Assembly (NCBI GenBank): GCA_019414465.1 | Contig: DXLY01000011.1 | Coordinates: forward strand, 2,159 to 34,051 | Source: Collinsella sp. | GTDB lineage: Bacteria; Actinomycetota; Coriobacteriia; Coriobacteriales; Coriobacteriaceae | Length of the DNA: 31,893 bases | Direction of reading: 5' to 3' | Part shown: one piece after another, positions 9,099 to 18,033 of the stretch | Layout: each line of letters begins with the position of its first letter | Position numbering within the stretch: the stretch's first letter is position 1 | Position numbers and translations under genes: made by a program | Notes under the pieces: model-generated | Databases searched by the model: none | What the model was told of the DNA's origin: nothing | What the model saw: the letters and a program-made list of their open reading frames with translations, nothing else

Positions 9099-9752
9099 CT
9101 ACCCCCTCAGCTCGGACAGGTCGCGCGCATCGAGCGAGTGGGAGTCGTCCCAAATGCGACGCACGACAATGGACATGATGATGACGGCAAAGATGGCGTC
9201 GGTGGCGATACCGATCTCGATGATCTCGGGAGCGGTGGGGGCCAAAAGCGCAAGCGTCACATGGCTGCCGTTTTCCATAAGGCAGTATCCAAAGATCTGC
9301 TTCATGATGTTGCGCTGCGAGATGATGCAGGTGAGGCCCACAAAGAAGTGAGCGAAGCTAATAGCGAGCGCAGGCGTTGCGACCTCGGCCGTGGGCAGGC
9401 TGATCTGCGTCACGACGGCAAAGCAAATCGCGACCTCGACGGCAATGATGCAGATAGCCCACGCGGGCTTAAGGCCGGCCTTGAGCGATGCGTCGCTCGG
9501 CTCGCCCATCTTCTTATACGCACGGTTGAGGATATATGGGACCAGGACGACCTTGGTGATAAAGGCGGATCCGGCCCACATAAGCAGCTCCTGCGCACCG
9601 GTGGTAACACCGAGCGTAGCGAGCAGCCCCACGAGCACCAGCGACTGCACCGCATACCAGCTGATGGCGTGCTTGATGTTCTTTGAGACAACCACCATGG
9701 TGGACGTGACGATCAGAAGGCCGCCAAGGATGTTGACGATCGAATAACCCAT
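9099..9752 (-). CDS. hyfE: Hydrogenase-4 membrane subunit HyfE
   Basis: A 217-residue polytopic membrane protein. Its length, its position between the HyfD- and HyfF-like genes, and the NuoK-like stretch around EIGIATDAIFAVIIMSIVV all fit HyfE, which E. coli hydrogenase-4 has and hydrogenase-3 lacks. About six hydrophobic helices are visible, with a short charged C-terminus (DDSHSLDARDLSEL). The ribosome site TAGGAGGTAG is strong. Its presence is one of the best arguments that this is an FHL-2 type complex. The exact role in ion transfer is inferred from complex I homology. Confidence 0.92.
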   Translation of the reverse strand: MGYSIVNILGGLLIVTSTMVVVSKNIKHAISWYAVQSLVLVGLLATLGVTTGAQELLMWAGSAFITKVVLVPYILNRAYKKMGEPSDASLKAGLKPAWAICIIAVEVAICFAVVTQISLPTAEVATPALAISFAHFFVGLTCIISQRNIMKQIFGYCLMENGSHVTLALLAPTAPEIIEIGIATDAIFAVIIMSIVVRRIWDDSHSLDARDLSELRG

Positions 9753-9765
9753 GTCGTTCTACCTC

Positions 9766-11223
9766 CTAACCGATCCAGCTGGCCGAAAGCGGGCCGCTGA
9801 CGATGACCATGATGATGAGCACGATGAACACAAACGCCATCGCGCGGGGAAGCGGGGCACCCGCAGCGACCTCTTCGCTCGGCTCGCCGGGCAGGCAATA
9901 GCCCATCCACTTGAGGAACCAGGCAAAGGTGGCGACGGTCTCGGCGACCATGATGCACACGAGCACCAGGATCGCGACGTTGCCGGCACCCACAGAGAAG
10001 CCACCGGCGATGATCTGGAACTTCGAGAAGAACGTGTTCATGGGCGGCACGCCGGCAATGGCGAGCGCCGCGACACCAAAGCCCACGCCCGAGATCGGGT
10101 ACTTCTTTACGATGCCGCGAAGCTTGGGCAGCATACGCGTGCCGAGCGTAAAGGAGAACGAACCGGCGATCAGGAAGAACAGCGTCTTGGCGAAAGCGTG
10201 GTTAAAGATGTGGCACACGGCACCGTCAAAGGCCAGCTGGCTGCCAAAGACCGAAAGGCCCAGACCAAAGAACACATAGGAGAGCTGGGCGATCGTGGAG
10301 AAGGCCAGCAGGCGCTTCATGTCCTTTTGCGGCAGGTACATAAGGAAACCAAAGAGCATGGTGACCATGGCGTCGATAATGGCGACCCAGCCCACGATCT
10401 CGGGAATCTCGCCGGCAGAGACGAGTGCGCGCGCGAACACGCACACGCCGACCTTGACCATCGAGGCGCCATGCAGGTAGGCCGAAACAGGCGTCGGGGC
10501 CTCCATGGCCGAAGGCAGCCACATGTACATGGGGACCTGCGCGGACTTGGCCCAAGCGGCAAAGAGCACCAGCAGAAGGACGATGGCCTTGAGCTTGGCG
10601 TCGAGGCCGGCGATCGCGGTGATGGCGAAGGTGCCGGTGTGGGCAAACACGATGGCGGCGCCCAGATACAGGCCGAGCGCGCCGATATGCGTAATGATCA
10701 GGGCCTTCATGCCGGCCTTCTTGGCCGTAGGCGTCATGTAGTAGCTAATGAGGCCCCAAGAGCACGCACCCGTGATCTCAAAGAACACGAGCTGGCCCAA
10801 AAGGGTCGAGCTGTACACGAGGCCGGCCATGGCGCCGATGAAGGTCGCGAGGTACGCGTAGAAGCGACGACGCGGCGCGTCGGGATGCTCACGGTTATTC
10901 TCGCTCATATAGGGAATCGAATAGATCACGACAAGCAGGCCGATACCCACAAAGGCGGGCGCGAGCAGCGTGCTCATGCGATCGAAGGTGAATCCCATGA
11001 CGAGGGTCTGCCCAAACGAGATCAGGGGGACCTGCGTGTCGGGCATGCCGGCGCCAGCGAAATTCGCGGCGAGGGCGATGGTGCAGACCGTCGAGACGGC
11101 GGCACCCAAAACGCTGAACCACTTGGCGTACGGACGGGGGAACAGGGCGACGAGCACCGAGGCCACCATCGGGGCCGCAATAGCGACCAAGCCGAGAAGG
11201 GACAGACTGACTGCAAATGACAT
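9766..11223 (-). CDS. hyfD: Hydrogenase-4 membrane subunit HyfD (antiporter-like)
   Basis: A 485-residue NuoL/M/N-type membrane subunit. Key residues are E149 (FFEITGACSWGLISYY) and K226 (AWAKSAQVPMYMWLPSAME), with the APTPVSAYLHGASMVK loop that is nearly diagnostic for NuoL-like proteins. About fourteen hydrophobic segments can be counted roughly. It starts 15 bases after the HyfC-like gene, with GAAGGGAG upstream of the ATG. It is one of three antiporter-like subunits in the complex. Which ion it moves cannot be told from sequence. Confidence 0.94.
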   Translation of the reverse strand: MSFAVSLSLLGLVAIAAPMVASVLVALFPRPYAKWFSVLGAAVSTVCTIALAANFAGAGMPDTQVPLISFGQTLVMGFTFDRMSTLLAPAFVGIGLLVVIYSIPYMSENNREHPDAPRRRFYAYLATFIGAMAGLVYSSTLLGQLVFFEITGACSWGLISYYMTPTAKKAGMKALIITHIGALGLYLGAAIVFAHTGTFAITAIAGLDAKLKAIVLLLVLFAAWAKSAQVPMYMWLPSAMEAPTPVSAYLHGASMVKVGVCVFARALVSAGEIPEIVGWVAIIDAMVTMLFGFLMYLPQKDMKRLLAFSTIAQLSYVFFGLGLSVFGSQLAFDGAVCHIFNHAFAKTLFFLIAGSFSFTLGTRMLPKLRGIVKKYPISGVGFGVAALAIAGVPPMNTFFSKFQIIAGGFSVGAGNVAILVLVCIMVAETVATFAWFLKWMGYCLPGEPSEEVAAGAPLPRAMAFVFIVLIIMVIVSGPLSASWIG

Positions 11224-11238
11224 TGTTTCTCCCTTCTC

Positions 11239-12165
11239 CTACACGCCGACGACCACGAAGACAAACGCCAGGACGGCGATGCCCACGACGGCCCAGGTCT
11301 GATTGCCAAGCACCTTAAAACGCGAGCGCGAGCAGGAGTTCTCGATCACGCCGCATACGACAAAGTCGATCAGGCACTTCACCAGGAAGATGACTGCACC
11401 CAGAACGGCGGCGGCGCCCACGGTCGCGGGCTCGCCCCAGGGGACGAAGATCGCGCAGAACCAGGCGACGACCAGGACCTGTTTCATGGACATGGCGAGC
11501 TTGGCCATCGCAAGCGACGGGCCGGAAAGCTCGGCGAGCGGACCTTCCTGAAGCTCTTGCTCGGCCTCGGCCTGATCAAACGGCAGCTTGCCGAGTTCCA
11601 TGTAGCAGGCGATCGCAAAGGCGATGCCGGCGAGAATCACGGCGACCGGCGCGTCGATGGCACCCGTCATGATGTGCTGGCCCATGGTGGCGATGTCGGT
11701 GGAGCCGCACACCAGGGCGGCGGCAAACAGCGCCAGCAGCATGGACGGCTCGATGAGCACGCTCATGAGCAGCTCGCGGACGCCGCCGATACCGGCGTAG
11801 GCGTTGGACGAATCCACGCCGCAAAGGGCGAAGAAGAAGCGGGCGAGCGCCAGGCTGTACATGATGGTGATGGCGTCACCAAAGACCGGAATGGGGCTTT
11901 GCGCCGTAAAGAGCGGCAGGCCCATCGCGAGCATAAAGGCGACGGCGAAGAACAGCGGCGGCATAATGCGCAGCGCAAAGCTCGCGTCCTCGCTCTGGGA
12001 CTCGGGACGCGCAAAGAGCTTGGCCAGGTCGCGGTAGTCCTGCATGATGCTGGGGCCGCGACGGTTGTGCATCTTGGCGCGGATCACGCGACCGAGACCG
12101 GAGAAGAACGGCGCGACGGCCATAACGACCACGCCCTGCAGAACGGCAAGTACGATGTTGTTCAT
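11239..12165 (-). CDS. hyfC: Hydrogenase-4 membrane anchor HyfC/HycD (NuoH-like)
   Basis: A 308-residue NuoH/HycD-family subunit that anchors the hydrogenase module to the ion-pumping arm. Typical segments are RRGPSIMQDYRDLAKLF near residue 36 and the acidic loop GKLPFDQAEAEQELQEGPLAE in the middle, where complex I binds quinone and transmits the coupling signal. Seven to eight hydrophobic helices are visible. The start has an excellent ribosome site (AAGGAGGGGAG). It lies 12 bases after the HyfB-like gene. Confidence 0.94.
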   Translation of the reverse strand: MNNIVLAVLQGVVVMAVAPFFSGLGRVIRAKMHNRRGPSIMQDYRDLAKLFARPESQSEDASFALRIMPPLFFAVAFMLAMGLPLFTAQSPIPVFGDAITIMYSLALARFFFALCGVDSSNAYAGIGGVRELLMSVLIEPSMLLALFAAALVCGSTDIATMGQHIMTGAIDAPVAVILAGIAFAIACYMELGKLPFDQAEAEQELQEGPLAELSGPSLAMAKLAMSMKQVLVVAWFCAIFVPWGEPATVGAAAVLGAVIFLVKCLIDFVVCGVIENSCSRSRFKVLGNQTWAVVGIAVLAFVFVVVGV

Positions 12166-12177
12166 GCTCTCCCCTCC

Positions 12178-14196
12178 TTAACCCATTTGCACGGCGAGCA
12201 CGAGGAACACCACGAGTGCCGCGACGATGTAGCAGATATAGATGCTGTAGTTGCCGCCCTCGAGCTTAGTCGCGAGGTCGGCGAGCTTCTCGACACCCTT
12301 ATGCGGGGCATCGACGAGAACCTTGTCGGGTACGGGCTCCACAGCCTCGGCCACACCGGTGAGCTTCTGGAAGAAGTGCGCGATGGACCAGCAGACGGCC
12401 GTGCAGCGGTCGCGCAGCGTGTAGAGCGGCTGCATAAACCAGGACACCTCGGAGGCAAAGGTCGTGGCTACGACAGGCATATGCTCGTTGGGAGCATAGC
12501 CGCATGCCCACGGCTGGGACTTCTGCACCTTACCGACGGTCTTGAGCTTGCGATAGCCGCAGGCAAGGCCGACGAGCACCACGAGCGCAATAGCGATCGC
12601 GGGCGTGGAGGTGGCAGCGCCGGAGTATTGGTTCATGAGCTCCATGCCCTCGGCGGCAAATACGCCACCGTACGGATGCAGCACGGACGCGGCGACATCG
12701 ACCAGCACGGGCGCGATCACGGGAGCGCCAATGCCCAGCACGACGCAGATGGCCGCGAGCAGGCCCTGCGCAAACACCATGGGGGCGGGAACCTCCTTGG
12801 CATTGGCCGCGGCCTCGGAGCGGGGCGCGGAGGCAAAGGAGACGCCATAGGCCTTGACGAAGCACGTGACAGCCAGCGCGCCGGTAATGGCAAGCGCGAC
12901 GGCAGCGAACACGGCCACGATCATGACGGCCTTGTCGCCCTGCATGGCGGCGTTAAACAGCGACTGGTAGGTAAACCACTCGGACACAAATCCGTTGAAG
13001 GGCGGAATGGCCGAGATGGCAAGCGCGCCAATAAGGAAGCAGATGGCCGTTGCCGGCATACGACGGAACAGGCCGCCCATCTTCTCCATATTGCGCGTAC
13101 CCGTGGAGTACAGCAGCGCACCGGCGCCCAAGAACAGCTCGCCCTTAAACATCGCGTGGTTAAACGTGTGGTAGAGGGCGGCCATCAGAGCCAGGACGGC
13201 GATGCCGACAGAGTTGAGCGCCATGGCGGCCATGGAAGCGCCGACGCCGAGCAGAATGATGCCGATGTTCTCGACGGAGTGATAGGCCAGCAGGCGCTTG
13301 ATGTCATGCTCCTGCAGGGCGAAGGCCACGCCGAGGACCGACGAGATCGCACCGAAGACCATGACCATAAGGCCCCACCAGACCTGAACGCCCGAGGCGG
13401 AGAGCAGGTCGAGACCAACCTTGAGGATGCCGAAGATACCGATCTTGATCATGCCGCCGGACATGAGGGCAGACACGTTGGACGGCGCCTCGGGATGTGC
13501 CTTGGGCAGCCAGCCGTGCAGCGGGATGATACCGGCCTTGGCGCCAAAGCCAAAGAAGGCGAGCACGAAGCACACGGATGCGACCGCGGGGCTAAACTGC
13601 GTGGCGCGGAAATCCGCAAAGGCAAACGAGCCACCGGCGAAGTTGGTCATGGTGAGGAAGCTCGCCATGATGAGCACAAAGCCCACATGCGCGATCACAA
13701 AGTAGAGCCAACCGCCGTGGATGGAGTTCTCGTTCTCCTCGATCACGACCAGGAAGTACGAGGTCAGCGACATGAGCTCAAAGGCGACCAAGAACCAAAA
13801 CACGTTGTCGGCGGTGATGACGAGCATCATCGAGGCGACGAAGGTGTTCATGAAGAAACCGGCGCGCCCGACCTTGCCCGGGTACTCATCGAAGTAGGAC
13901 AGACCGTAGATGAAGCCCGCAAAGGCGAGGATTGAGATGAGGACCACGATCAGGCCCGCAAGGCCGTTGAGCAAGAGCTCGAGACGGGCGAACGGGAAAA
14001 AGAAGACCGTGTTGAGGGACGAAACGTCGCCAAGCACGGCCTCGAGGCCCGCGATGAACGAAAGCACCGCCGCGACGGCGCCGATCAGGCAGCCGGCGGT
14101 CTTGGCGGCGTTATCGGCCTTGATCAGCAGAACCGAGGCGAGCGCACCGATGCACGAGACGGCAAGCGATGCGATAAACAGCGTCATGCTATCCAT
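12178..14196 (-). CDS. hyfB: Hydrogenase-4 membrane subunit HyfB (antiporter-like)
   Basis: A 672-residue subunit matching HyfB/HycC length (about 600 to 670), with a NuoL/M-like core and a long C-terminal extension. Channel residues seen are E140 (VAFELMSLTSYFLV), K220 (FGFGAKAGIIPLHGWLPKAH) and K251. The C-terminal third holds further hydrophobic segments and a soluble loop (VPDKVLVDAPHKGVEKLAD) before the last helix. An ATG at 14187 is possible, but the one at 14196 has GGGAG at better spacing. That start overlaps the end of the HyfA-like gene by eight bases, suggesting translational coupling. Confidence 0.94.
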   Translation of the reverse strand: MDSMTLFIASLAVSCIGALASVLLIKADNAAKTAGCLIGAVAAVLSFIAGLEAVLGDVSSLNTVFFFPFARLELLLNGLAGLIVVLISILAFAGFIYGLSYFDEYPGKVGRAGFFMNTFVASMMLVITADNVFWFLVAFELMSLTSYFLVVIEENENSIHGGWLYFVIAHVGFVLIMASFLTMTNFAGGSFAFADFRATQFSPAVASVCFVLAFFGFGAKAGIIPLHGWLPKAHPEAPSNVSALMSGGMIKIGIFGILKVGLDLLSASGVQVWWGLMVMVFGAISSVLGVAFALQEHDIKRLLAYHSVENIGIILLGVGASMAAMALNSVGIAVLALMAALYHTFNHAMFKGELFLGAGALLYSTGTRNMEKMGGLFRRMPATAICFLIGALAISAIPPFNGFVSEWFTYQSLFNAAMQGDKAVMIVAVFAAVALAITGALAVTCFVKAYGVSFASAPRSEAAANAKEVPAPMVFAQGLLAAICVVLGIGAPVIAPVLVDVAASVLHPYGGVFAAEGMELMNQYSGAATSTPAIAIALVVLVGLACGYRKLKTVGKVQKSQPWACGYAPNEHMPVVATTFASEVSWFMQPLYTLRDRCTAVCWSIAHFFQKLTGVAEAVEPVPDKVLVDAPHKGVEKLADLATKLEGGNYSIYICYIVAALVVFLVLAVQMG

Positions 14197-14806
14197 TGTT
14201 TACGCTCCCTTCTGCTTTCTCGGACAGGCCCTGGGCCACAGCGGTAACGTCGACGACTGGACCGTTTTCGATCGAGCGCAGGCGCTTGGCCTCGTCGAGC
14301 TCGCGATCGGCCGCGCCGCCCATGACGGTCAGCGCCTTGGTGGGGCACGCCGCCACACAATGCGGGCCGTCCGGATCGAAGGCACACAGGTCGCACTTGA
14401 CGGCGCAGGTGTACTGGCCAGGAGCCCACGTAAGCAGGCTGCTCAGGGACTTAGGATACGAAGGCGTCGGGTCGCACATGCCTGCGACACCGGCGATAGA
14501 CGTGCCATCGGGATGGATGGCTCCGAAGGGGCACGCGATGGCGCACAGCCTGCACCCGATGCACTCCTGCTCCTTGACGTGGATGCGATCGCCATCGTGC
14601 TCGATGGCATTCACCGGGCAAACCTCGGCGCAGGGAGCACCCTCGCAATGGTGGCAGGCAAGGGCGGCCGAAATACCGCCGGTCTTCACGAGCGCCAGGC
14701 GCGGCGTATCCTGAAGACCCTGCATCCGGTGGGCGTCGGCACAGGCGGACTGGCATGTTCCGCAGCCGATGCACCTCTCCGGGTTGATGTCGATGAAGCG
14801 GTTCAT
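14189..14806 (-). CDS. hyfA: Hydrogenase-4 electron-transfer subunit HyfA/HycB (4Fe-4S)
   Basis: A 205-residue ferredoxin-type protein of the HycB/HyfA/HydN/DmsB family, which links formate dehydrogenase H to the hydrogenase. Four Cys clusters can be read: CIGCGTCQSAC, CHHCEGAPCAEVCP, CIGCRLCAIACP and CDLCAFDPDGPHCVAACP, giving room for four [4Fe-4S] clusters. A GTG two codons upstream is possible, but the ATG at 14806 has AAGGAAG at the right distance. It sits between fdhF and hyfB, and a GC-rich hairpin separates it from fdhF. Confidence 0.92.
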   Translation of the reverse strand: MNRFIDINPERCIGCGTCQSACADAHRMQGLQDTPRLALVKTGGISAALACHHCEGAPCAEVCPVNAIEHDGDRIHVKEQECIGCRLCAIACPFGAIHPDGTSIAGVAGMCDPTPSYPKSLSSLLTWAPGQYTCAVKCDLCAFDPDGPHCVAACPTKALTVMGGAADRELDEAKRLRSIENGPVVDVTAVAQGLSEKAEGSVNNG

Positions 14807-14820
14807 CCCCACTTCCTTTC

Positions 14821-14863
14821 AAAATAACGGGCCGGGCTCCCGAACGTACGGGACGCCCGGCCC
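14821..14863 (-). terminator. Intra-operon hairpin between fdhF and hyfA (partial terminator?)
   Basis: On the minus strand, a GC-rich stem of 9 bp plus 5 bp with one bulged G (GGGCCGGGC with GCCCGGCCC; TCCCG with CGGGA) closes a 6-nt loop. It is followed by GTTATTTTG, a weak and interrupted U-tract. Its place after the fdhF stop and before hyfA suggests partial termination or an mRNA-stabilising 3' end that sets the ratio of FdhF to the membrane complex. Whether it terminates is not certain. Confidence 0.6.
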
Positions 14864-14884
14864 AAAAAGCCAACGAGAACGGGA

Positions 14885-17107
14885 CTACACGATTTGGTTC
14901 ACGTGCGTCTCGTCGTCGAACTTGGCGGCGCCAGGCTCAACGTCCTGGGGAGCAGCGGCGTCCACCAGAGCCTGCTTGAGCTCGGTGTACTGACGCTCTA
15001 CCTCGCCCTCTGCCCAAACCTGGTCGGCAATGGCGTCGACCTGGCAGGCGGAGAACTTGTCCTCGGGCGTATGCGAGACCGGGTCGACCTTGTGAATGGT
15101 CAGCTCGTTGCACTTGCCGATCCACCACTGGTAGGTCATGTAGACCGTGCCCTTATTGATGCGATCGCTCACGTCGGCGCGGCTGTATACCTGGCCGCGG
15201 CGGCTATGAATCGAGACGATGTCGCCGTTCTTGATGCCGCGCGCCTGGGCGTCCGCGGGATTCATGCGGACAAAGCCGGGCTCGTCGGCGAGCAGCGCCA
15301 GCGTCTTGCAGTTGCCGGTCATCGAGCGGCAGCTGTAGTGACCGACCTCGCGGACGGTGCACAGAATGAGCGGGTACTCATCGTCGGGAAGCTCGGAGGG
15401 CGCCTCCCAGTCGTGCGCCATCAGGTTGGCGCGGCCGTCCTTGGTGGTGAACTTGCCACCAGCGAACATGTCGGGCGTACCGTGGTCGTTCACATCGGTG
15501 CTCTTGACCGGCCACTGGGCGTAACCGCCCTCGGGAGCCATCTTCTCGTAGGTCGCGCCCACAAAGTTGGGGCACAGGCTAATGCACTCGTTCCAGATCT
15601 GCTCGGTGTTGTCGTAGTGCATGGGATAGCCCATACGCGTGGACAGGTCCGCGAAGATCTCCCAGTCGTGGCGGCACTCGCCCTTGGGCGGAACAGCCGC
15701 GTCAAAGTGCTGGAAGCTACGGTCGGATGCGGTAAAGACACCCTCGTGCTCGCCCCAAGAGGTAGCGGGCAGGATGACGTCGGCGAGCATGGTCGTCTGC
15801 GTCATAAAGATGTCCTGGCAAATGAACAGATCCAGCTCGGAGAGCGTCTTGCGCATACCGGCCGAATCGGGCTCGGTCTGCACCGGGTCCTCGCCGTAGT
15901 TGTAGAAGCAGTGCACCTTGCCCTCGTCGACCAGGTGGCCCAGGTCGGTGAGCTTGTAGCCCTCCTCGAGCGGGAGCTTTTCCTCGGGCACGCCCCAAGC
16001 CTTTGCAAACTTGGCGCGCACGGCGGGGTCGGTGACTTTCTGGTAGCCAGGGTACAGGTTAGGCAGCATGCCCATATCGCAGGAGCCCTGGACGTTGTTC
16101 TGACCACGCACGGGCGCGAGGCCGGAATTGGGTTTGCCGATCTGGCCGGCAACGCAGGCGATGGAGGCGATGGTGTGCACCGTCTTCAGGTTCTGCTTCT
16201 GCTGGCATACGCCCATGCCCCAGCCAATGATGGCGGAGGGCTTCGCCGTGGCGTACATCTCGGCAGCTTGGTGGATCAACGCGGGCTCGACACCCGTGAT
16301 GTCCTGTACGGATTCGGGAGTGTAGTTCTTGATGGTCTCCCACCACTCGTCAAAGCCGTTCGTGTGCTCGGCGACGAATTCCTTGTCGTAGAGGCCATCG
16401 TTGACCAAGCAGTTGGCAAAGGCGTTGAGGAACGCAACATTGCAACCGTTCTTGATCGGAAGGTAGAGATCGGCGATACGCGCGGTTTCGATATGGCGCG
16501 GGTCGGCGACGATGATCTTGCAACCCTTTTCTTTGGCTCGCACGATACGCCTTGCGACGATGGGGTGCGAATCGGCAGGGTTATAGCCGAAGAGGAAAAT
16601 GCAGCCCGCATCCTCCATACCGGGGATGGAGCATGACATGCAACCTGAACCAACCGTGTCCATCAGACCGAGGACAGTAGGGCCGTGTCAAGTACGGGCG
16701 CAGTTGTCCACGCTGTGGGTGCCGATGCACGCACGCGTAAACTTCTGCATGACGTAGTTCGCCTCATTGCCGCCGCCTCGCGAAGAGCCGGTGGTCATGA
16801 CAGCGTTAGGACCATATTCGTCAATTATGGCCTGCATCTTAGATGCGGTGAAATCCAGTGCCTCGTCCCAGCTTACGCGCTCAAGATCCGCGCCCTTGGT
16901 GCGGCGGATCATCGGGTGCAGTACGCGGGGAGTCAAGATCTTGGTGTCGTTGATGAAGTCGTAGCCGCTCATGCCCTTAAGGCACAGCTCGCTCTGGTTG
17001 GTGATGCCGTTGAGCGGTTCGGTACCCACGACCTGGCCGTTTTGGACCAGGAGGTTAAACTGGCAACCGGCGCCGCAGTACGGGCAGATCACTTTATGCT
17101 TCTCCAT
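14885..17107 (-). CDS. fdhF: Formate dehydrogenase H, selenocysteine-containing (FdhF)
   Basis: The catalytic subunit of formate hydrogenlyase, which oxidises formate to CO2 at a Mo/W-bisPGD centre. It is 740 residues long if the in-frame TGA at 16688–16690 is read as Sec. The flanking text is CART-U-HGPTVLGL, the classic FdhF active site, and Sec falls at residue 140, exactly as in E. coli FdhF. The [4Fe-4S] ligands are C8, C11, C15 and C42 (CPYCGAGC, then CLKG). A bacterial SECIS hairpin follows the TGA. The ATG at 17107 has AAGGAGGG upstream; an earlier ATG at 17158 lacks a good site and adds an atypical N-terminus. Read naively, the gene would appear as two ORFs (14885–16663 and 16688–17158). 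The upstream HydN-like and downstream HyfA-like genes are its electron partners. Confidence 0.96.
16658..16690 (-). promoter_or_regulatory. Sec codon and SECIS element of fdhF
   Basis: Read on the minus strand, TGA at 16690–16688 is followed, after 12 nt, by a hairpin at 16675–16658. The stem GUCC/GGAC is extended by UC/GA with one bulged U, and the apical loop is GGUCU. Both the loop sequence and its 18-nt distance from the UGA equal those of the E. coli fdhF SECIS, which binds SelB. The bulged U falls on the 3' side in my fold. Confidence 0.9.
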
Positions 17108-17130
17108 GACACCCTCCTTCCTTTCTCTGC

Positions 17131-17146
17131 TACCGAATACTCGGTA
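17131..17146. promoter_or_regulatory. Short dyad between the HydN-like gene and fdhF
   Basis: TACCGA and TCGGTA form a 6-bp inverted repeat around a 4-base centre in the 74-base gap before fdhF. It could be a small operator or an mRNA hairpin upstream of the fdhF ribosome site. No promoter is clear beside it. Confidence 0.3.
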
Positions 17147-17181
17147 CTTATTTGACAATCATTGGGCCTGTCGCCCGACGC

Positions 17182-17700
17182 TTACGCCTCGTTTTCGATG
17201 GTGGCGCGGGCACGCTCGGCAGTCAGTTCTGCCAGACGCTCCTCGTCTACCAGGGTGAGACCCTTGGTCGGACACGCCTCGGCACACGCCGGACCGCCGG
17301 GACGGTCCACGCACAGGTCGCACTTGAGCACGAAGCTCTTAGTCTGCGAACCCACGCGCACGTCGCCCATCAAGACGGGGACCTGCGTGGTTGCCACGCT
17401 CACGGCGCCAAAGGGGCATGCCATGACACAGCTCTTGCAACCGATGCAGTTGTCCTCGTTGACGCCGATGCGATGGTTCTTTGGATCAAAGAACAAGGCG
17501 CCCGTAGGGCAGGCCTTGGCGCACGGAGCGTCCTCGCAGTGGTGACATGCCACCGGCGCGGAAATCTCGTAGGTGCGCGTTACGCGCAAGCGAGGTGCGG
17601 CGATGTTGCCGGGAATATCGTGTGCCTCGATGCACGCCGCCATACAGGTTTGGCACCCAATGCAGCGTGAAGAATCAGCCACGACTCGTTTATTGCCCAT
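17182..17700 (-). CDS. hydN: HydN-like 4Fe-4S electron-transfer protein
   Basis: A 172-residue ferredoxin-like protein with the four-cluster layout of HydN/HycB: CIGCQTCMAAC, CHHCEDAPCAKACP, CIGCKSCVMACP and CDLCVDRPGGPACAEACP. In enterobacteria HydN accompanies FdhF and is needed for full activity. Its place directly before fdhF, as first gene of the operon, supports the same job. I use the ATG at 17700, which follows AGGAGGGAG. An in-frame ATG at 17811 also has GGAGG upstream and would add 37 residues unlike the family. The true start deserves a check because the leader is structured. Confidence 0.88.
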   Translation of the reverse strand: MGNKRVVADSSRCIGCQTCMAACIEAHDIPGNIAAPRLRVTRTYEISAPVACHHCEDAPCAKACPTGALFFDPKNHRIGVNEDNCIGCKSCVMACPFGAVSVATTQVPVLMGDVRVGSQTKSFVLKCDLCVDRPGGPACAEACPTKGLTLVDEERLAELTAERARATIENEA

Positions 17701-17780
17701 GTTGTTCACTCCCTCCTGAATCCCATGCCGGAGAGACCCTGTCGACGTTGCCCCGGACCGCCCGTGGTCCAGCATCGGCG

Positions 17781-17816
17781 TATCGAAGCGCATGCGGCGA
17801 AACAGGCGCATCGATA
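17781..17816 (-). promoter_or_regulatory. Leader hairpin in the formate hydrogenlyase operon 5' region
   Basis: On the minus strand TATCGA-T-GCGC pairs with GCGC-T-TCGATA (10 bp with one T.T mismatch). The stem covers the alternative ATG at 17811 but not the chosen start at 17700. It could keep the upstream start closed or form part of a leader structure. Function is unknown. Confidence 0.35.
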
Positions 17817-17853
17817 GAGTTCCTCCAACGATATACAGGCTAAATATACGCAG

Positions 17854-17905
17854 TTGCAGCTGGCAAACTTGAGCATAGGCCCTGCATTACGGGTGTATTG
17901 CAGGG
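17854..17905. promoter_or_regulatory. Two dyads, likely operators, upstream of the formate hydrogenlyase operon
   Basis: Site 1 at 17854–17866 is TTGC-AGCTG-GCAA, a 4-bp inverted repeat with a 5-base centre. Site 2 at 17880–17905 is a 26-base imperfect palindrome (CCCTGCA-t-TAC-GGGT-GTA-t-TGCAGGG). Neither has a T-tract beside it, so they look like protein-binding sites rather than terminators. They lie 150 to 200 bases upstream of the HydN-like gene, where the operon promoter should be. I do not see a good -35/-10 pair; TATATT at about 17848–17843 on the minus strand is the best -10 candidate. Confidence 0.4.
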
Positions 17906-18033
17906 GTTTTGGCAGGTTGGAATTATTCTCTAGAAGCTATAAAGGTGAGTGTATTACATGCGTACGCCTCAGAGATTTTTACGCGCTCTCATTTTAGATG
18001 TACTACGCTTGTATTCAACTTAATGGTTATTTA

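Noticed and set aside
6669..9686. Very long open frame on the plus strand (1005 codons) opposite the hydrogenase genes
   Set aside because: It is the mirror of GC-rich coding sequence. It is rich in His, Gly, Asp and Gln in the way shadow frames are, and the minus-strand genes beneath it have clear motifs. The same applies to other long plus-strand frames such as 151–2163, 2452–3966, 9751–11220, 11557–13935, 14894–16636 and 22192–23940.
14885..16663. Separate 592-residue molybdopterin gene plus a separate 156-residue gene
   Set aside because: They are the two halves of fdhF around a Sec TGA. The reading frame is continuous and the SECIS hairpin is present.
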